The translations under genes were made by a program, and so were the position numbers. This document shows, one piece after another, positions 1 to 12,600 of a stretch of 64,000 nucleotides of DNA. Within the stretch, counting starts at the first letter, position 1, and each line of letters starts with the position of its first letter. The stretch spans positions 6,009,261-6,073,260 of the forward strand of contig SMSO01000031.1 in assembly GCA_004764695.1 (NCBI GenBank), in the 5' to 3' direction. Origin of the DNA: Schizochytrium sp. TIO01 (lineage: Eukaryota; Sar; Bigyra; Thraustochytrida; Thraustochytriidae). The notes beneath the pieces were generated by a model. It saw nothing but the letters and a program-made list of their open reading frames with translations, did no database searches and was not told the DNA's origin.

Positions 1-2328
1 ACGAAATGTTGATTGCAGGTTTTTTTTAGTTTTTTTTTTTTTTTTTATACAAGAGTAGATTCCCACGAAAATTAAAGTTTGTGAAACACGAAAGTACTAT
101 TGGATGTTCAGTGAATTCCCGGAAGCTGCCACACGCTCGATTTTGCTCAAAGACTTACGCCAAGCTAGAGAGCTTCGTAGATAGGCCAGAAACGAAGAAT
201 CGAAAACGCCGAGGCTGAATTGTGTGATAGTATTGGTATTTTCACTCAATTAATGCATGGTGGTGATAATTTATACTCATGACTGAGTTTCTATGGAATT
301 TGGATTTGTATACTTACCTCGTGCAATTAGTTCAAAATATCAAGCTTATGATAAGTACACCTCGTTTATGCATATCATTTATGCATATAAGAAAACCTAT
401 TATCTTGGTCTCAGGGGGGCTCTTATTTTCGTACAAAAACCTACCAGTATGACTTACTGGGTTAGTAATGACAAATGTCTCTATACCAAGGGCAAAATTA
501 CCAATAGCACAACATAGCACCATAAGTGAAGTACGTACAAGTTGAAGTGTAAGTATTTTTCCTTTGCCTTCGTCATCGTGCTGGGATGTCTTTTCCCCGC
601 TTTCAACGATTCTGCGAGCAAAGTATAGCACTTCCTGAGCCTCTGACCCCGGATAGCAAAATCTTCAGCCCGACCTAAAACAGAGCTAATTATTCTCAAA
701 CTTATTATTAGCTTTATGGGAAGGACTAAAACTCAAAGATTTATACTGCCAAAACGCTCCTGCAGTGGAACTAAAACGCAATTAAGAGGAGTTACTAGGG
801 GCATTCTTTGTCGGGAGAGCTCAGTGCACTCAACATACATTGATTTGACTGTAAACTCAGCATCTAGGCTACAGTGTAGATCCACTGGTTAAAATAGACC
901 ATGAAACACCCCTTAGCATAACTGAACTGCCCCGGAAATGGAATAGCGAACGTATTGATTGATCAATATATATTTATAGACACATTCGTGTATTGCTTAA
1001 ATCACTTTTATCGGTGTCCTTTTGTTCTAATAGTTTGATTTATGAAACTTTTGAGCTTAATGTGAAGGGAAAATCCCATTGTGTGCAAGTTTTGCCTGTT
1101 CCAGACACTAAATGAGCAAGGGACCAACGCGTTTCGCATTTGATGCATCATAGGCGAGCTACGTTCATTGTATGTGAACTGACTCTAAATTTGTAACATT
1201 TTATCTGAGCGCACGTGGAACAGTTCAAGCCAATCTCCATATTATCAACTTTCTTTAAAGTTCGTAAGTTGGAAACTAACCTGTTCGAGCGAGAGCAGGT
1301 CTTACAGATTATGTTAACACATCCAGAGAAGCCAAGTAGACAAGGATTATCCTTGCAGAAGCAGGCAGGAGGTTGCGTCATACTATGATAGTGGTGTTGT
1401 AGTATATATGTTTTGTTGTTGCAGAAGTAAAGTTAAGTGTTTGCTGCGCGAATTGAAGAGTGGAATCCTGTAATTGGAACGATGTTTGAGCGGAGGACCG
1501 TGGAAGGAGTCGAAGAGTAGAAAATGTTCGTCATGATCAGCATAATGGTATTCAGAAATAAATCCTTGTTAAAGTTATACAAGCTATTAATCGTAGATAC
1601 GGTAGATACGGACATAACACATCTAGAGAATGTAGAAACAGTTCACATTTTTGATGAGATGGTAAAGATATCGGTATGCATATATATGAGGGTATTGTCT
1701 GTAATGTGTAGATGGATAGTATTTATGTAAGTAGGTAAAGTGCGCTTGTACGAACCTAATTATCAATCAAAGATGATAGGTAATTCACAGCCGCAAAAGA
1801 TAACGAACTCCACAGTGTGCTAGCAAACCAGCTTGAGGGCGGATTTATTTGCTTGTTCGTTTGAGAGCATAAAACATTGGATATAAGAAGGTTGAGATAA
1901 CAATGAAAACACATGATGACAGTGATGAGTGAGGGGGAATCAGGGATGTCGTCCACCCAAGGACGCTCAACTTTTGATGTCAAACCAATAGTCTCCCTTT
2001 TTCTTGTATTTCCCAATCTCAATCTCTTCACTCTTTTTTTTCTTTTCTTTCATCAACTAGCGTCTCACTCAGCTGTACTCTGATTTGACACAATGAGGCT
2101 TAGAAAAGAAAGCAAGAGAGAAGAGGCCACAACAAGGCAGTATCATGTGAGGTCAGAGGAAACACGCGGCCAGGATTAGTTGCAAACCGAGTTTCTGATG
2201 GCAGCAATTTAACCAATGGGCCCTTCTCTAACGAGGAGGACATCAGCCTGGCATTCATGCTGCAGACAGTCCGACGCTGAACTGTCAAGTTGATGGGTAT
2301 AGAAAGAGCGTTAAGACTTCCATGATCA
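1..2328. other. AT-rich intergenic region, no supported gene
   Basis: Only short reading frames on both strands, most lacking an ATG. I recognise no domain. A poly-T run lies near position 30-46. A short lysine-rich ATG frame on the minus strand (about 2053 down to 1965) could be a stray exon but has no partner I can identify. Confidence 0.6.
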
Positions 2329-3726
2329 TTAGGCAATCGTACAACAGGACTTCGGGGGCACCACCTCGGGCTCGGGTGTCGGAGGCGCGATTCGCTCATT
2401 GGGATACTGTAGTTTGTCCGTGTATGTTGTGGTGAAAAGCTCCCTCTCACAATTATCTGCGAAACGAAGTCTGCGCATTTCGCGGTCCTCATCGCTCGCA
2501 TGAACGATAGGTTGGAATTTAGGGTCACCAAGTTCACGAGGTTCTCGCAAGCGTGCCCGACGCAAACTCTTGGGTCGATTCCGTGGATTTCTGTTATTAG
2601 GCATTCCCGGGCTGTTAGTTCCCACAGGTCCAGTAGGTGGGCCTCCTTGACCATATTCTGACGAGTTTGCAGCATCTGCTTCATCACAGGCCTCTTCAAA
2701 AGCCTCCGGATCAACAGGCTGCCCAAGCGAATCCCTGGCCATCAAGAGTTTTTTCTCGCTGCCACTACCAGCCTTATTGCCGAGACGACTCCCTCCAGGT
2801 CCTTCACGGAAGCGACCATTGTGTCCTGAGGACTTAGCGCCTGCCTGAGGCAGCAAGGTCTCATCGCGGAAGGGCTCGCTATCGCGAACGCTCTTAGGCA
2901 GGCCCATTGGTTTGCCAGGCTCGACTTCGTCTTCAATTCCATGAGGAGCAGCTACGCTTAGACCTGGACTCAGACCATGTGCCAAATGATGGGGGTTTAC
3001 AGGAGCATTTATTGCGCTGTGAACGCCACCGCCTAAGCGCATGGGGGATGAAGTAGTATGCGAAACATTTGTGACATGAGAAAATGCGGCCGAAGAGGAA
3101 GGTCCTGCCGAAGACGACGACGAAGATGAGGCCAAAGATGAAGGTGAAGAAGACGGGGACGAAGTTAATGTGGCTGCCGAAGATGAGGAGGACATCGAGA
3201 ACCCTAAGCTTCCCTCCACGATTTGCACTCCATGATCTTCTTGTTGCTGCTGTTGATATTGGTAGTGGCTGTACTGAGTATTTGGAGAAATCTGAAGGCT
3301 TCGTCGATTATCGCTGTTTGAAAATCTCGGATGGTGTTGTTGTTGCTGTTGCTGTTGCTGTTCAGTTTGTGTGAATCCACTCCGCAGAGGCACTCCGTGT
3401 GCCCTGTGAATGAAGAGACTGTCTTGAATGCCGACCTCATCGAGACCCACCGCATTCTCGTTGTTGAGCGGTATGGGAGCTTCGCCTCCTACAACGTTGC
3501 CATCGTCAGCCGCCTGGGAAGATGCCACACGACTACCCGATGCCTTGGCTACGTCAGTCGCCGCGTTGGAGTTAGAGTTGGAATTGGGAGGACGGTCGTC
3601 GAAGATGTCCGCTACAGCGACAGAGGCGCCTCTGATCTGAGGGGTCTGAGCGGTAGAACTTGAGTTGCCGCCGCCACCGCCGCCGCCGCCGCCGCCGTCC
3701 CCCGCGCCCTGGCCGCCCAGCAGCAT
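2329..3726 (-). CDS. Orphan low-complexity protein with C-terminal CaaX box
   Basis: I do not recognise a family. From the first ATG (complement of 3724-3726) the protein is 465 aa; the frame can be extended to a GTG at 3813 through a Leu-rich stretch, just below an in-frame stop at 3832-3834, so an upstream exon is possible. The N-terminal half is disordered, with Gly9-like, Asn-Ser, Gln8, Gln5 and long Ser tracts. The last ~70 residues are less biased and look like the conserved part. They contain RRLRFADN, which resembles the RVxF-FADN protein phosphatase 1 docking motif of glycogen-targeting subunits, then a Pro-rich stretch. The protein ends SCCTIA: a CaaX box (CTIA) with an extra Cys before it, the usual arrangement for farnesylation plus palmitoylation. 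Membrane anchoring and PP1 docking are inferences. Coding is supported by frame length and codon-coherent low-complexity tracts. Confidence 0.72.
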   Translation of the reverse strand: MLLGGQGAGDGGGGGGGGGGNSSSTAQTPQIRGASVAVADIFDDRPPNSNSNSNAATDVAKASGSRVASSQAADDGNVVGGEAPIPLNNENAVGLDEVGIQDSLFIHRAHGVPLRSGFTQTEQQQQQQQQHHPRFSNSDNRRSLQISPNTQYSHYQYQQQQQEDHGVQIVEGSLGFSMSSSSSAATLTSSPSSSPSSLASSSSSSSAGPSSSAAFSHVTNVSHTTSSPMRLGGGVHSAINAPVNPHHLAHGLSPGLSVAAPHGIEDEVEPGKPMGLPKSVRDSEPFRDETLLPQAGAKSSGHNGRFREGPGGSRLGNKAGSGSEKKLLMARDSLGQPVDPEAFEEACDEADAANSSEYGQGGPPTGPVGTNSPGMPNNRNPRNRPKSLRRARLREPRELGDPKFQPIVHASDEDREMRRLRFADNCERELFTTTYTDKLQYPNERIAPPTPEPEVVPPKSCCTIA

Positions 3727-3940
3727 GGTAGGGAGGAGGAGGAGGAGGAGGAGAGAGAGGTGAAGAGAGCGAGGAGGAACGAAGAGGAGGAGAAGTGGAG
3801 GATTTACAGGCACTTGAATGCCTTGAATCGTTCATTCCTTAATTTTCTCATTCATCATATCATTTCACCATACTCACAGTATAATAATAAGAAGAAAACA
3901 GAAAGAAGAAAGAAAATATACCTTTAGAGTAGGATGCTAC

Positions 3941-3981
3941 CTACCTGCCTAACAGGTAGATAGTACCTACTACTAGGTACT
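3941..3981. repeat. Two adjacent perfect hairpins
   Basis: CTACCTG (3941-3947) pairs with CAGGTAG (3953-3959) around a 5-nt loop. Immediately downstream AGTACCTA (3962-3969) pairs with TAGGTACT (3974-3981) around a 4-nt loop. The stems share an ACCT core. They sit about 220 bp upstream of the CaaX-gene ATG. Confidence 0.75.
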
Positions 3982-4211
3982 TTTATAGTCCTGCCTTATC
4001 GCTGTACTACTCAATCCTTTTATTCATATCATGGATAAAAGGATGTCAAGCGATCATTATACATGAGGAACTTTAAATTTTAGAACAAAAGAAAGAAGTT
4101 AATCAACAAATATCATTGCTCGCTAGTGAATACTTAGTGCCTCTTATTGCCTCTCAATTGATAATGGTGATTTTTATATTTACTCGTTCAATCAAATCAA
4201 CTTTGAATCAA

Positions 4212-4264
4212 GTGAATGAATGAATGAATTGATGAGTTAATCAATCAATCAATCAATCATTCGC
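4212..4264. repeat. GAAT/CAAT tetranucleotide tract
   Basis: Runs of (GAAT)n followed by (CAAT)n, directly visible. The same class of tetranucleotide repeat recurs at 31393, 42236, 43660 and 48259. Confidence 0.85.
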
Positions 4265-5026
4265 TCCTTCACTCACTCAAAGAAGAAAGGCAGCATAGAA
4301 CGGAATCCAAGGTTTATCCTCACTGTATTGCATGCACATGGCCAGAGTGGTTCCAATCGTTTAAGCTTTTTAACACCGTCTTCAGAAAGCAGCATGAACC
4401 AACCAAACAAACCAACAAACCTCATCCGAATGCGTACAAGTCAACTCCGAATTATTCGGAGTCTCCGTTCGTCTTAAGATGTGAAAAACGAGAACATGGA
4501 AAGTCTGAGCTACTATTTTGATAGTTCGATTTCGTTGATGCTCAACTTTTAAGAACGAATCAGCAAAAAGGAAAGGTGAACCTTCTCAATACAAGAAAAG
4601 AAAGAAGACATGGGCACTCAAAAGAATCAGATGCGCAGCAATAAGAGGCAGCTTGGTAGCCTTGCTGATCATCATACAGCCTAGACCATCATTCCTTTAG
4701 GCCATAGCTGGTGATGAGCTACCTGCCTGCCTACCTCGGGCGACCGAGTGCTTTTCAATTGGATTTATAGTAAATTAGATTTATAGTAACACTAAATTCG
4801 ATTTATACTAAATCGAGTTGATACGTATACCTTCTTGGCCTACTTACAGCAGAAGACCACTTGCACTTAGAGACTAACCTCCAAATTTTGCAAAACTTGC
4901 ATTTGCTATGGTGTGGGCGGGTTAAAATCCATCCTGAGACTCACAGACAATGTTTAAGTCATATCCTTGGATGGGTAGCGTAAAAGGATGCCTCTGGCGT
5001 CACAGATATCACGATCAGTTACGAGT

Positions 5027-5323
5027 TTACATTTTCTGGTGGTACTTGAGAAACTTGGATGTTCCGAGCTTGTCGTGGATGGTACCGCTTTGATTGCATA
5101 CTTTTGAAGTGCAGTTCTCTCGGCAAACACAGTTTACAGCACTGGCACCGGGAATTTTCGGCTTTGTGAAGGAGCGCTCAGCGGAAGCCAACGACACATC
5201 ATTCGAGCTGTCTCGATTTTGATTTGTCTCGTTAACTTCTTGAGGTTTCGAATTGGGCCAGGATAACAAGGTAGTTTTCACAGAAGCTTGTGGTGAATGT
5301 AGGTAGTCCAGTAGGACGCGCAA
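5027..5323 (-). other. Doubtful exon or element remnant with Cys cluster
   Basis: A 98-codon open frame with no internal ATG start; the frame stays open upstream to about 5425. It encodes a C-x-C-x3-C-x4-C cluster (CVCRENCTSKVC). This could be an exon of an unseen minus-strand gene or a decayed mobile-element fragment. No family is recognised and no second exon was found. Confidence 0.25.
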
Positions 5324-8300
5324 GCCCTGCCTTTTGAACTTGAACCCGCTACCTTTGTCTTTGTAGACGGCGGATACGTCTGGATTTGTTACACTTGGAG
5401 GGTTTGGAGCTTGGCCATTTCATTTTTTAACCTGATCTCTACTTCTTTTATAAAATTAAAGCAAAGACCTGAATAGTTATAATTAATCATTCATATGAAA
5501 TAGTCACTATCGTTTACAGGTTATACAAGTTTTGACGTTTTCATAGGTAAGCTGGTTTTATTTCAATTTACAACATTTTTGCTAAAATCAAAAACTAATT
5601 AAATCTATCTATCCAAATGTGACTTCCATAAACTTAGAGCCGTGCCATTTAGGCTAACACGTCCCTAACTCAGACCAGCTTGAGCACATTATAGACTTCT
5701 CAATAGCTGTGGAAGTAGATACTTGAGTATATGGGGTAAGTTTTTTTGCTTTTTCAGGATAACTCTGAAGAAAATGAACGTGGTAGACAGAAAGAGCGGG
5801 AAGAAGAAAGAAAAAAGTAAAAAGTAAAAGAGAACTTATGTAATTGAAACATGAAGATACCAGCGTCTCAAGATCAGCTTGAAAGAATACCTCGACCAGA
5901 TGAAAAGAAGCTAGCATGGTAGAAGACTTGGTTAGGAGTGCGTTGAAGCATCAACGCAGCAGGTTTTGGAATTGAATGAACTTGCAAGGCACAGAGCATT
6001 AATTGAAATTCATTTTTAATATTTATATTATGCCTATATAATAGCAATAATAGTAGTAGTCATCAATAATGCATTACTGCGCTTAACAAGCGAACAGGGT
6101 CATCTTGATTTATTTCAAGAAGTTAAGAGTTGGTTCTTGTTACCCCATTGATGCTAGCCTGAGCAAAGGAAAGGGTAAAGAAAAGAAAACTTCTATTCAT
6201 CCAAAGATAAAGTTTCGAGGCAGTAGTGGTATGCAGTAATATTGTTTTGTAGTTGAATCAACGAAAACAACGTTCCATTAAACAGCTTTTCACCTCAAAA
6301 TCTTGACATGTAGTGGTATCTGATCAAGGCAGACATGAGAAACTTTCATCATTGTTGTAAGAATGATAAATATAGGCAAGAACTTGAAGTCAATGCTGGC
6401 TAGGAGTGAGTTTGACCGACGACTCACTTCTTTCTGAAAACCTTTTTCTTAAATCAAAGACCAATTAGTTGTTGCAATATCAAAGAAGTAAAAGTTAGCT
6501 AGCCATATACTGTGATCGCTCTGAGAAGTTGTGTTGTATAGTTTACGTGATCCCAGCTAATGATAACTCTTGTAATTATTTCTTTTCATTCTGTGGGTTG
6601 TAAAATCTACATATAAATACAAGACGATCGAATATTTTATTCAGTTATGAACAAAGGGTTTTCTAAAAATTCTACGGAGTTGCTACAGAACAAGGGTCTT
6701 GGAAGGAAGACAAGGAGGAGGATTTCGATCCACCATACACCAGGCGAGCTACCCAGTTCAAGGATAGGCTATGCACTAAAACAGTATAAGGGATGCTTCA
6801 ATTCACCATTAGCTTTGACTTGGATAAGGATACCTCAAGAATGAATGAGTAAACTAGCTAGAATCAAATGTTATTATTTTTGGTACCTATAAGATATTAC
6901 CAAATTAAGCTGTGCTTATCTGAAGAACTGCTAAACATGAATAACTTCAGTTCAAAATTAAATTAGTCGAATGTCAACGGCTAATGCAAGTCTCCCCTCA
7001 ATCAGGTCGCACCAAAAGCAAGCGATACTCAGTTCAATTTTTGATAGTTTATTGTTGTGAAGCCACCACCACTTCCACCCTACATCAAGATATTACTTTA
7101 CACTATGTCCTAAATACGGTATGCATCGTTTTTCCCGACGTGAGTACGATTTAAAATATTTGGTTTGGTTAATGAACCATGATTATGCTTTTTTGAGTCA
7201 ATACAATTATTTCCGGGATCGGAGGCCCAAAACATGGCGAAGATGCTGTAAAGACAGATTGTTTACAATGCTATTGAACGTTCCGAACACAAGGTGTTCC
7301 TCTCAAAAGAAAGAGAGAATAATAAATATACACCGGCCTCAACAAACTTCATGTGACCAATCCGTTCAGAAGTCTTAGTCCCTTTAACATAATGTATATA
7401 TTCTTAAATTTCGATATGGCTGCCCACATCGTGGTATAAATACAATTTTACTATACAGTGAGGGTTAGAAGTAAGAGGCAAAACGCTAGGGGGTTTACAA
7501 GGTTTTAAATATAATAATGATAATAGTGAAACAAATATGTGAGGAGTGTTAGGTTATAGTCAACCGAAGGGTTTTTAATATGGTAGGGTAGTAAACAAAC
7601 ATTCATTATACAATTGCACTTAATACAACTGATGCATTTATACACTTCAGTTATGTAATACTGGAGCTCCCCTCTCAAGGTTTTGAGTGATGTCAGAGGA
7701 AATTAATAAGGCATTGTTAGGTTTCGATTAGCAACTTTTAAATCGCATTTTCAGGACATGTAGTTGAGGTGTTTCTTGTCATAGATGACATCAACAAGAT
7801 AACCTAAATTAATGTGCATTTTCAGGAAACTAGCTCAGTTCGGGCTTATATTGATTTGAAAAACAAGGGAAATGTGTGATAAAGAGTTTCCTGTTGGTTT
7901 GATTTGATCTGTAAATCATTGCTGATATTATCAACCAAGGCTTCATGTGGACAAGACATTGTAGCAAAGCCCTTGACACATAACTATAGACATCAAGCAT
8001 CAGGATTTTGATACGATAGGAATATGAGTATCAGATACGAAGGCGTGAGACTAAAGAAATTCAAGAGTTGAAGTGCACTACATAATCAAAAACATGTAAG
8101 CACAGTCGGGACTAGCTGTCAAAGAAACGACAGAACTCAGCTCTGTAATTATGCGTAATACAAATGAAGGTTGTCCAAGTCTCTTACTTTGAAGATAAAC
8201 GAGTCTATCAGGTTGTTCAGTTCAGCAGGTCGCTAACTCCATCAACCAAAGAATACAATACCTTCTTTAAACTTACCAGTCTCCTTCTCTTCATCTCCTT

Positions 8301-9603
8301 ACTCAATGGGATCTTGCAATCGAGGTCTGCGTTGCTCATATGTCGATTACTACGAAAAGGAAGCATCACATAATAGTCCACCAAAGCATGAAGTTAGAAT
8401 ATGAACGGACTCTATCATCGGACAAATATGCAGCTGCCTTTGGGAATCAAAATTTGAAGCTACAAGCTGCCAAACCGGAAAAGTAGAGGTTTTGGGGTCT
8501 AGAAGTACAACTATTGAGATAGGGGTCGGATGATTATGGAAGTAAAATATACTGTAAACCTGATTTAAAGAGATAGTACTGATATTGCATATGATCTGGA
8601 CCAGCACTTGGCTACATTGTGTCAAGAGACGAGCTGTCTGACTTACATAAATTGATGGAACATTCCATGAGAACAGGGTATGCTGTCGTTGATATTAATA
8701 TCTGAAATTCATGATAGTCTCCCAACGTTCATCTCATTATATTGTCAATTGATGTGAGGAATGAACATGTGCTTCATGTCGAATCTTATGAATACGCTTT
8801 CAATCTGAGGTAAAGAAAAAAAGAGAGAAAGATTCAAGTGTGCCTGTGAAAAGCAGGTTTATGTCTTGGTAAGGAGCCCTAAGTCTCACGGAAATACCAC
8901 CACACATGTTGTTCTTACTATTGTTGTAGGCTTATTCTAAGTTTTAATTTTGGCTTCTGATTCACAACATGGAAGCAAATCTTATTATTTTCTTACCGTT
9001 CACTAGCAAGTAATTATGTATATTTTTTTTATCTTCTTAAAAGTTAAATTAATTTATTAAGATAAAATAAAAACGAAAATCTCAAAAGTATGCTCAACGG
9101 ATAGATTGAAAGAGCAAAGATGATGGGTTGTATTTCCTATCTGAACGTAGTCCTTTACGCTTACTTTAATTGCTCTATATTTCAAGATGGGATAACGTTC
9201 TTTGGCCTATAGAAGTTCCGCAAAGGGCTATAGCTCACTCTCAGTGATGACCAGCACAAGCGCGATTTTCCTTACAATCAAGGCACGGAGAACCTATCTC
9301 AAATACTTCATTAGCCTATTTAGCAGAAGCTGCTTGCTGCGCAGTGCTGTGCGCCAAGCCCTGCTTTAGACATTGAATCTTATCTACTAGTGCGAGCGCG
9401 AAGCTCCATCCAAACCTGGAAACTCTATAACTCTGGCCTGATACAAGCGCGCAGGTGCCTTGACTTCTATATTACATCGGAAAAGAAACACTGGTAACTC
9501 TTCAGTCGTGGAAACAGAGTGTATCTAGCTTTTGGAGAGCAGTCTGACCGCATGCTATCACGGGCGGCATTTCAATAATTTCGCAAACTCAGAAACTGCG
9601 GAT

Positions 9604-12600
9604 ATGCCCTCAGCGGCTGGTGAGGCACCTCTAACTGTGCACGTTACAATCCCTTCTAGCATACCAATAAATGATGAGGATGAGCAGCCCGTACTTTGTT
9701 TCGAGGATGTCTATAACGCACGTGTTAAGGTCCTGGAACGTATGAGCGTTGTCATTAGGAAAGTTCAAAGTCTTATTAATAGCAAAGACATTACGCCATC
9801 AATGCGAAAACTCCATACAACTCGCTATGATAATATATGTGCAAGCTACGTAATACATATAAACGCACTTGCAATGTACTGTCTATCTCACCAGCATGCA
9901 GAAGAGTGCGAAATTTTATTGGTGGAGGCTCGCCGTCTAAGTGATCCAAAGTGGAGCAAACGCTGTGCAGATCTTCGCGTGCTGACTCTTAATAATTTTG
10001 CTTGTCTTTGCCGTTTTAACAACGACTGCAACCTTTCTATTCAGATCTTAAAGGAGGCTCTCAAGCTCTCACGAATGGTCTCAGATGATTGTGAACACCT
10101 TGCTGTCACCCATCTTTTACTCTGTGCAGCATACTCAGTGCTAGGGCGTCACGAGCCAGCGTATAAGCATACTTCATTTGCGATTAATATTGCCCAGCAC
10201 ACAATTCGCGAGCTTGGTGTGTCGGCTGCTACACAACGTGGAAAAACAAAACGTGCTTCTCGCATGAAAAAGCGTAATCTATCTACTGTGCTAAATTTGG
10301 CATATTATGACGCAGCGATCGAAGCGAATTATCTTGGAATGCTATCCACAAGTCAGGAGTTTCTGAATAAATCAGACAATGTACTTGAACGGAATATTCG
10401 CTGGCATCTTGAATACGCAGTCTGCCCAACCGAGCAAGAGCGCTTTTCTATTGCAAATACCTCTTCACACGGTCAGGATGACAACCTTACAATAGAACCT
10501 TATTACTGGCATCTCGAGGAGGACAAGAACCTCTGGGGAGATAAACTTTTCCAAGCTTGGAATACCATTAAAGTTCATTCATCTCCTCAACGTAAGGTGT
10601 CAACTACTCAAAACAACAGCAGCAAGTCCCATGGTACTGCTGATGTGCCTTCATCTTCACCAACTGCAAACATAAAGCAAGTGTTACGGCGAAAAACTCC
10701 TTTAAACAGTCCTCAAAATAGGTGTCCAAGCACAAATGATGAACTGAAAGAATTTGTCCACGAACAAAACGTGCAAATGTGCTCCTCTGCTGTTCGTCAA
10801 GTTCGAGCTTTGCGAGAACAACAATTTCAGCACAATGGTAGAGCGCAGAACTATGATTCAGAAGAAGGCAACCAAACACACACAGAAAACTTAGTACCCC
10901 ACAAAACAACAACGTCCTCCTCTGGGAGGCGACCGATATCTCGAGAACCCCGTGATCAGCTTGTTGAAGAACCATTAATGGCGTCTTTGTGCTCTACTCC
11001 ATCATGCCAAGATAAACCTTATACTACAGGACGAACAAAACACTCGTCATTAATGCAAAGGCGCACTCAGTCTCCTGTTTCGAAGACAGTTCAACGCTTA
11101 TATGAGACAAAGAAATCATCGCGTGAAAACAACGAAGCTAAAGATGCTCCTCCAGTAGACTATACTATTAAAGCACCTCAGCGAGCACAACAACGAAAGG
11201 CTATGGACAGGCTTTCTGCTCCGCGTAGCGAGCTTCAGGCAATTATTTCATCTGCAAACTTTGGGACAGATGCAACGCCAATGAACCAACCTAAGCGTTT
11301 TATGGCTAACTTTTCTGTAAAGCGCAGCATACGCCCAAAGTCTGCAGAAGCAACTCGAACAAAAGAAGAACTCAAAAGAACAGATGATACTGACGGGACC
11401 TCGTCCACGTCAGTAGAGGAGAAGTCCTACACTGCACGCCCTCAATCTGCTACTAAAGCACCAACAGGTGGGCGAAGATCTAAATCCCCAAGAAGGCGTC
11501 GTCCAAATCGAGCGGAAAGAGCGGCAAAGGCGAAGATATCATATTTGCATGAATTATACGAAGCACCAGAATCCCAAGCCGCGCTCCGTTCTAAGCATCT
11601 TGAATCTCCTGCTAACAAAACACAAAAGAGGAGGAAGCAGAAGAAGAAGAATTCAGAACAATCATACTCTCCAGTTGGTGAGACGCGCTTGACTGAGGAT
11701 GTTGAGACACAAATTGGTTCCTCTATATTGTCCTCCCCAAACCATAATTCAAAAGACAAATCCAATACAGAGGTTATTGATTTTGAGTACATAAATGAGG
11801 AATATATATGCAGCGACACAACGAAAGTTGAGCAATCTTCCAATTGCTCTCTCCTCGAAGGTAAAGAAGATGCTCATGTTCAATATGTAGACAGGAGGTC
11901 CCTATTTATTGATGAATCAAACTCCAGTCAGCTTTGCGAAAAAAGTTCGGGCGTAAATTTGTCTGACAAAAACATTAAGAATACAATCACATCAAGAAAG
12001 GAATTTGAGTCGCCACAATTGCCAGTGGAGAATATTGTTGACAATAAAAGTTCTTCCCACTGTAATAAAGATCACATCCTGGACATAAAGACGAAGAGAT
12101 CTCCTGATATTAGCGACTATGACGCAGCTACTCTACTTTTGTCCTCTATTGATCACACCAATGATAGAGATGTATTGGATCATCCACATGAAGTAAGTCA
12201 GCAGAATAAGAGTTTTGAACCACAACAAATAAACCCTCCAGATTTTGAAGACAAGAAGGAAATTGGGGACCACAGACAAGGGTGTATACTAATTACGGAG
12301 GAGGAGGATGCCCCTACATCAGAGCGATCAAGCGCCTCTCGAGTTCAATCTCCAGCATCTCCAGATGTCACAAGTATGGATGAAAGTAGGAATTTTGCAT
12401 CAACATCAATAACATCATACCATGTACAAGATGCTAGTCAGTCCCAGGACGATGTGTCAGCACGCTCACTTGATGCAGCAGGCTCTTTTATTGAAAACTC
12501 CGGCAGTATATATACTCAAGAGTCTGAAGAATCGCTACTAGAAAGTAATAGAAAGCATAGCCCTCGGTCCTCTCATATTATGGATAGCTCGGTGATGAGA

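Larger units (their letters stand above)
3727..9603. other. Long AT-rich, gene-poor spacer
   Basis: Nearly 5.9 kb between the CaaX gene and the TPR gene with no ORF I can defend, apart from the weak minus-strand candidate at 5027-5323. It holds paired hairpins at 3941-3981 and a GAAT/CAAT tetranucleotide tract at 4212-4264. Short ATG frames at 6647-6844 and 7121-7378 show no recognisable domain and are not called. Confidence 0.6.

Noticed and set aside
2100-2726. 208-codon minus-strand frame overlapping the CaaX gene
   Set aside because: Out of frame with the better-supported gene, no domain, extends past its stop only by chance.
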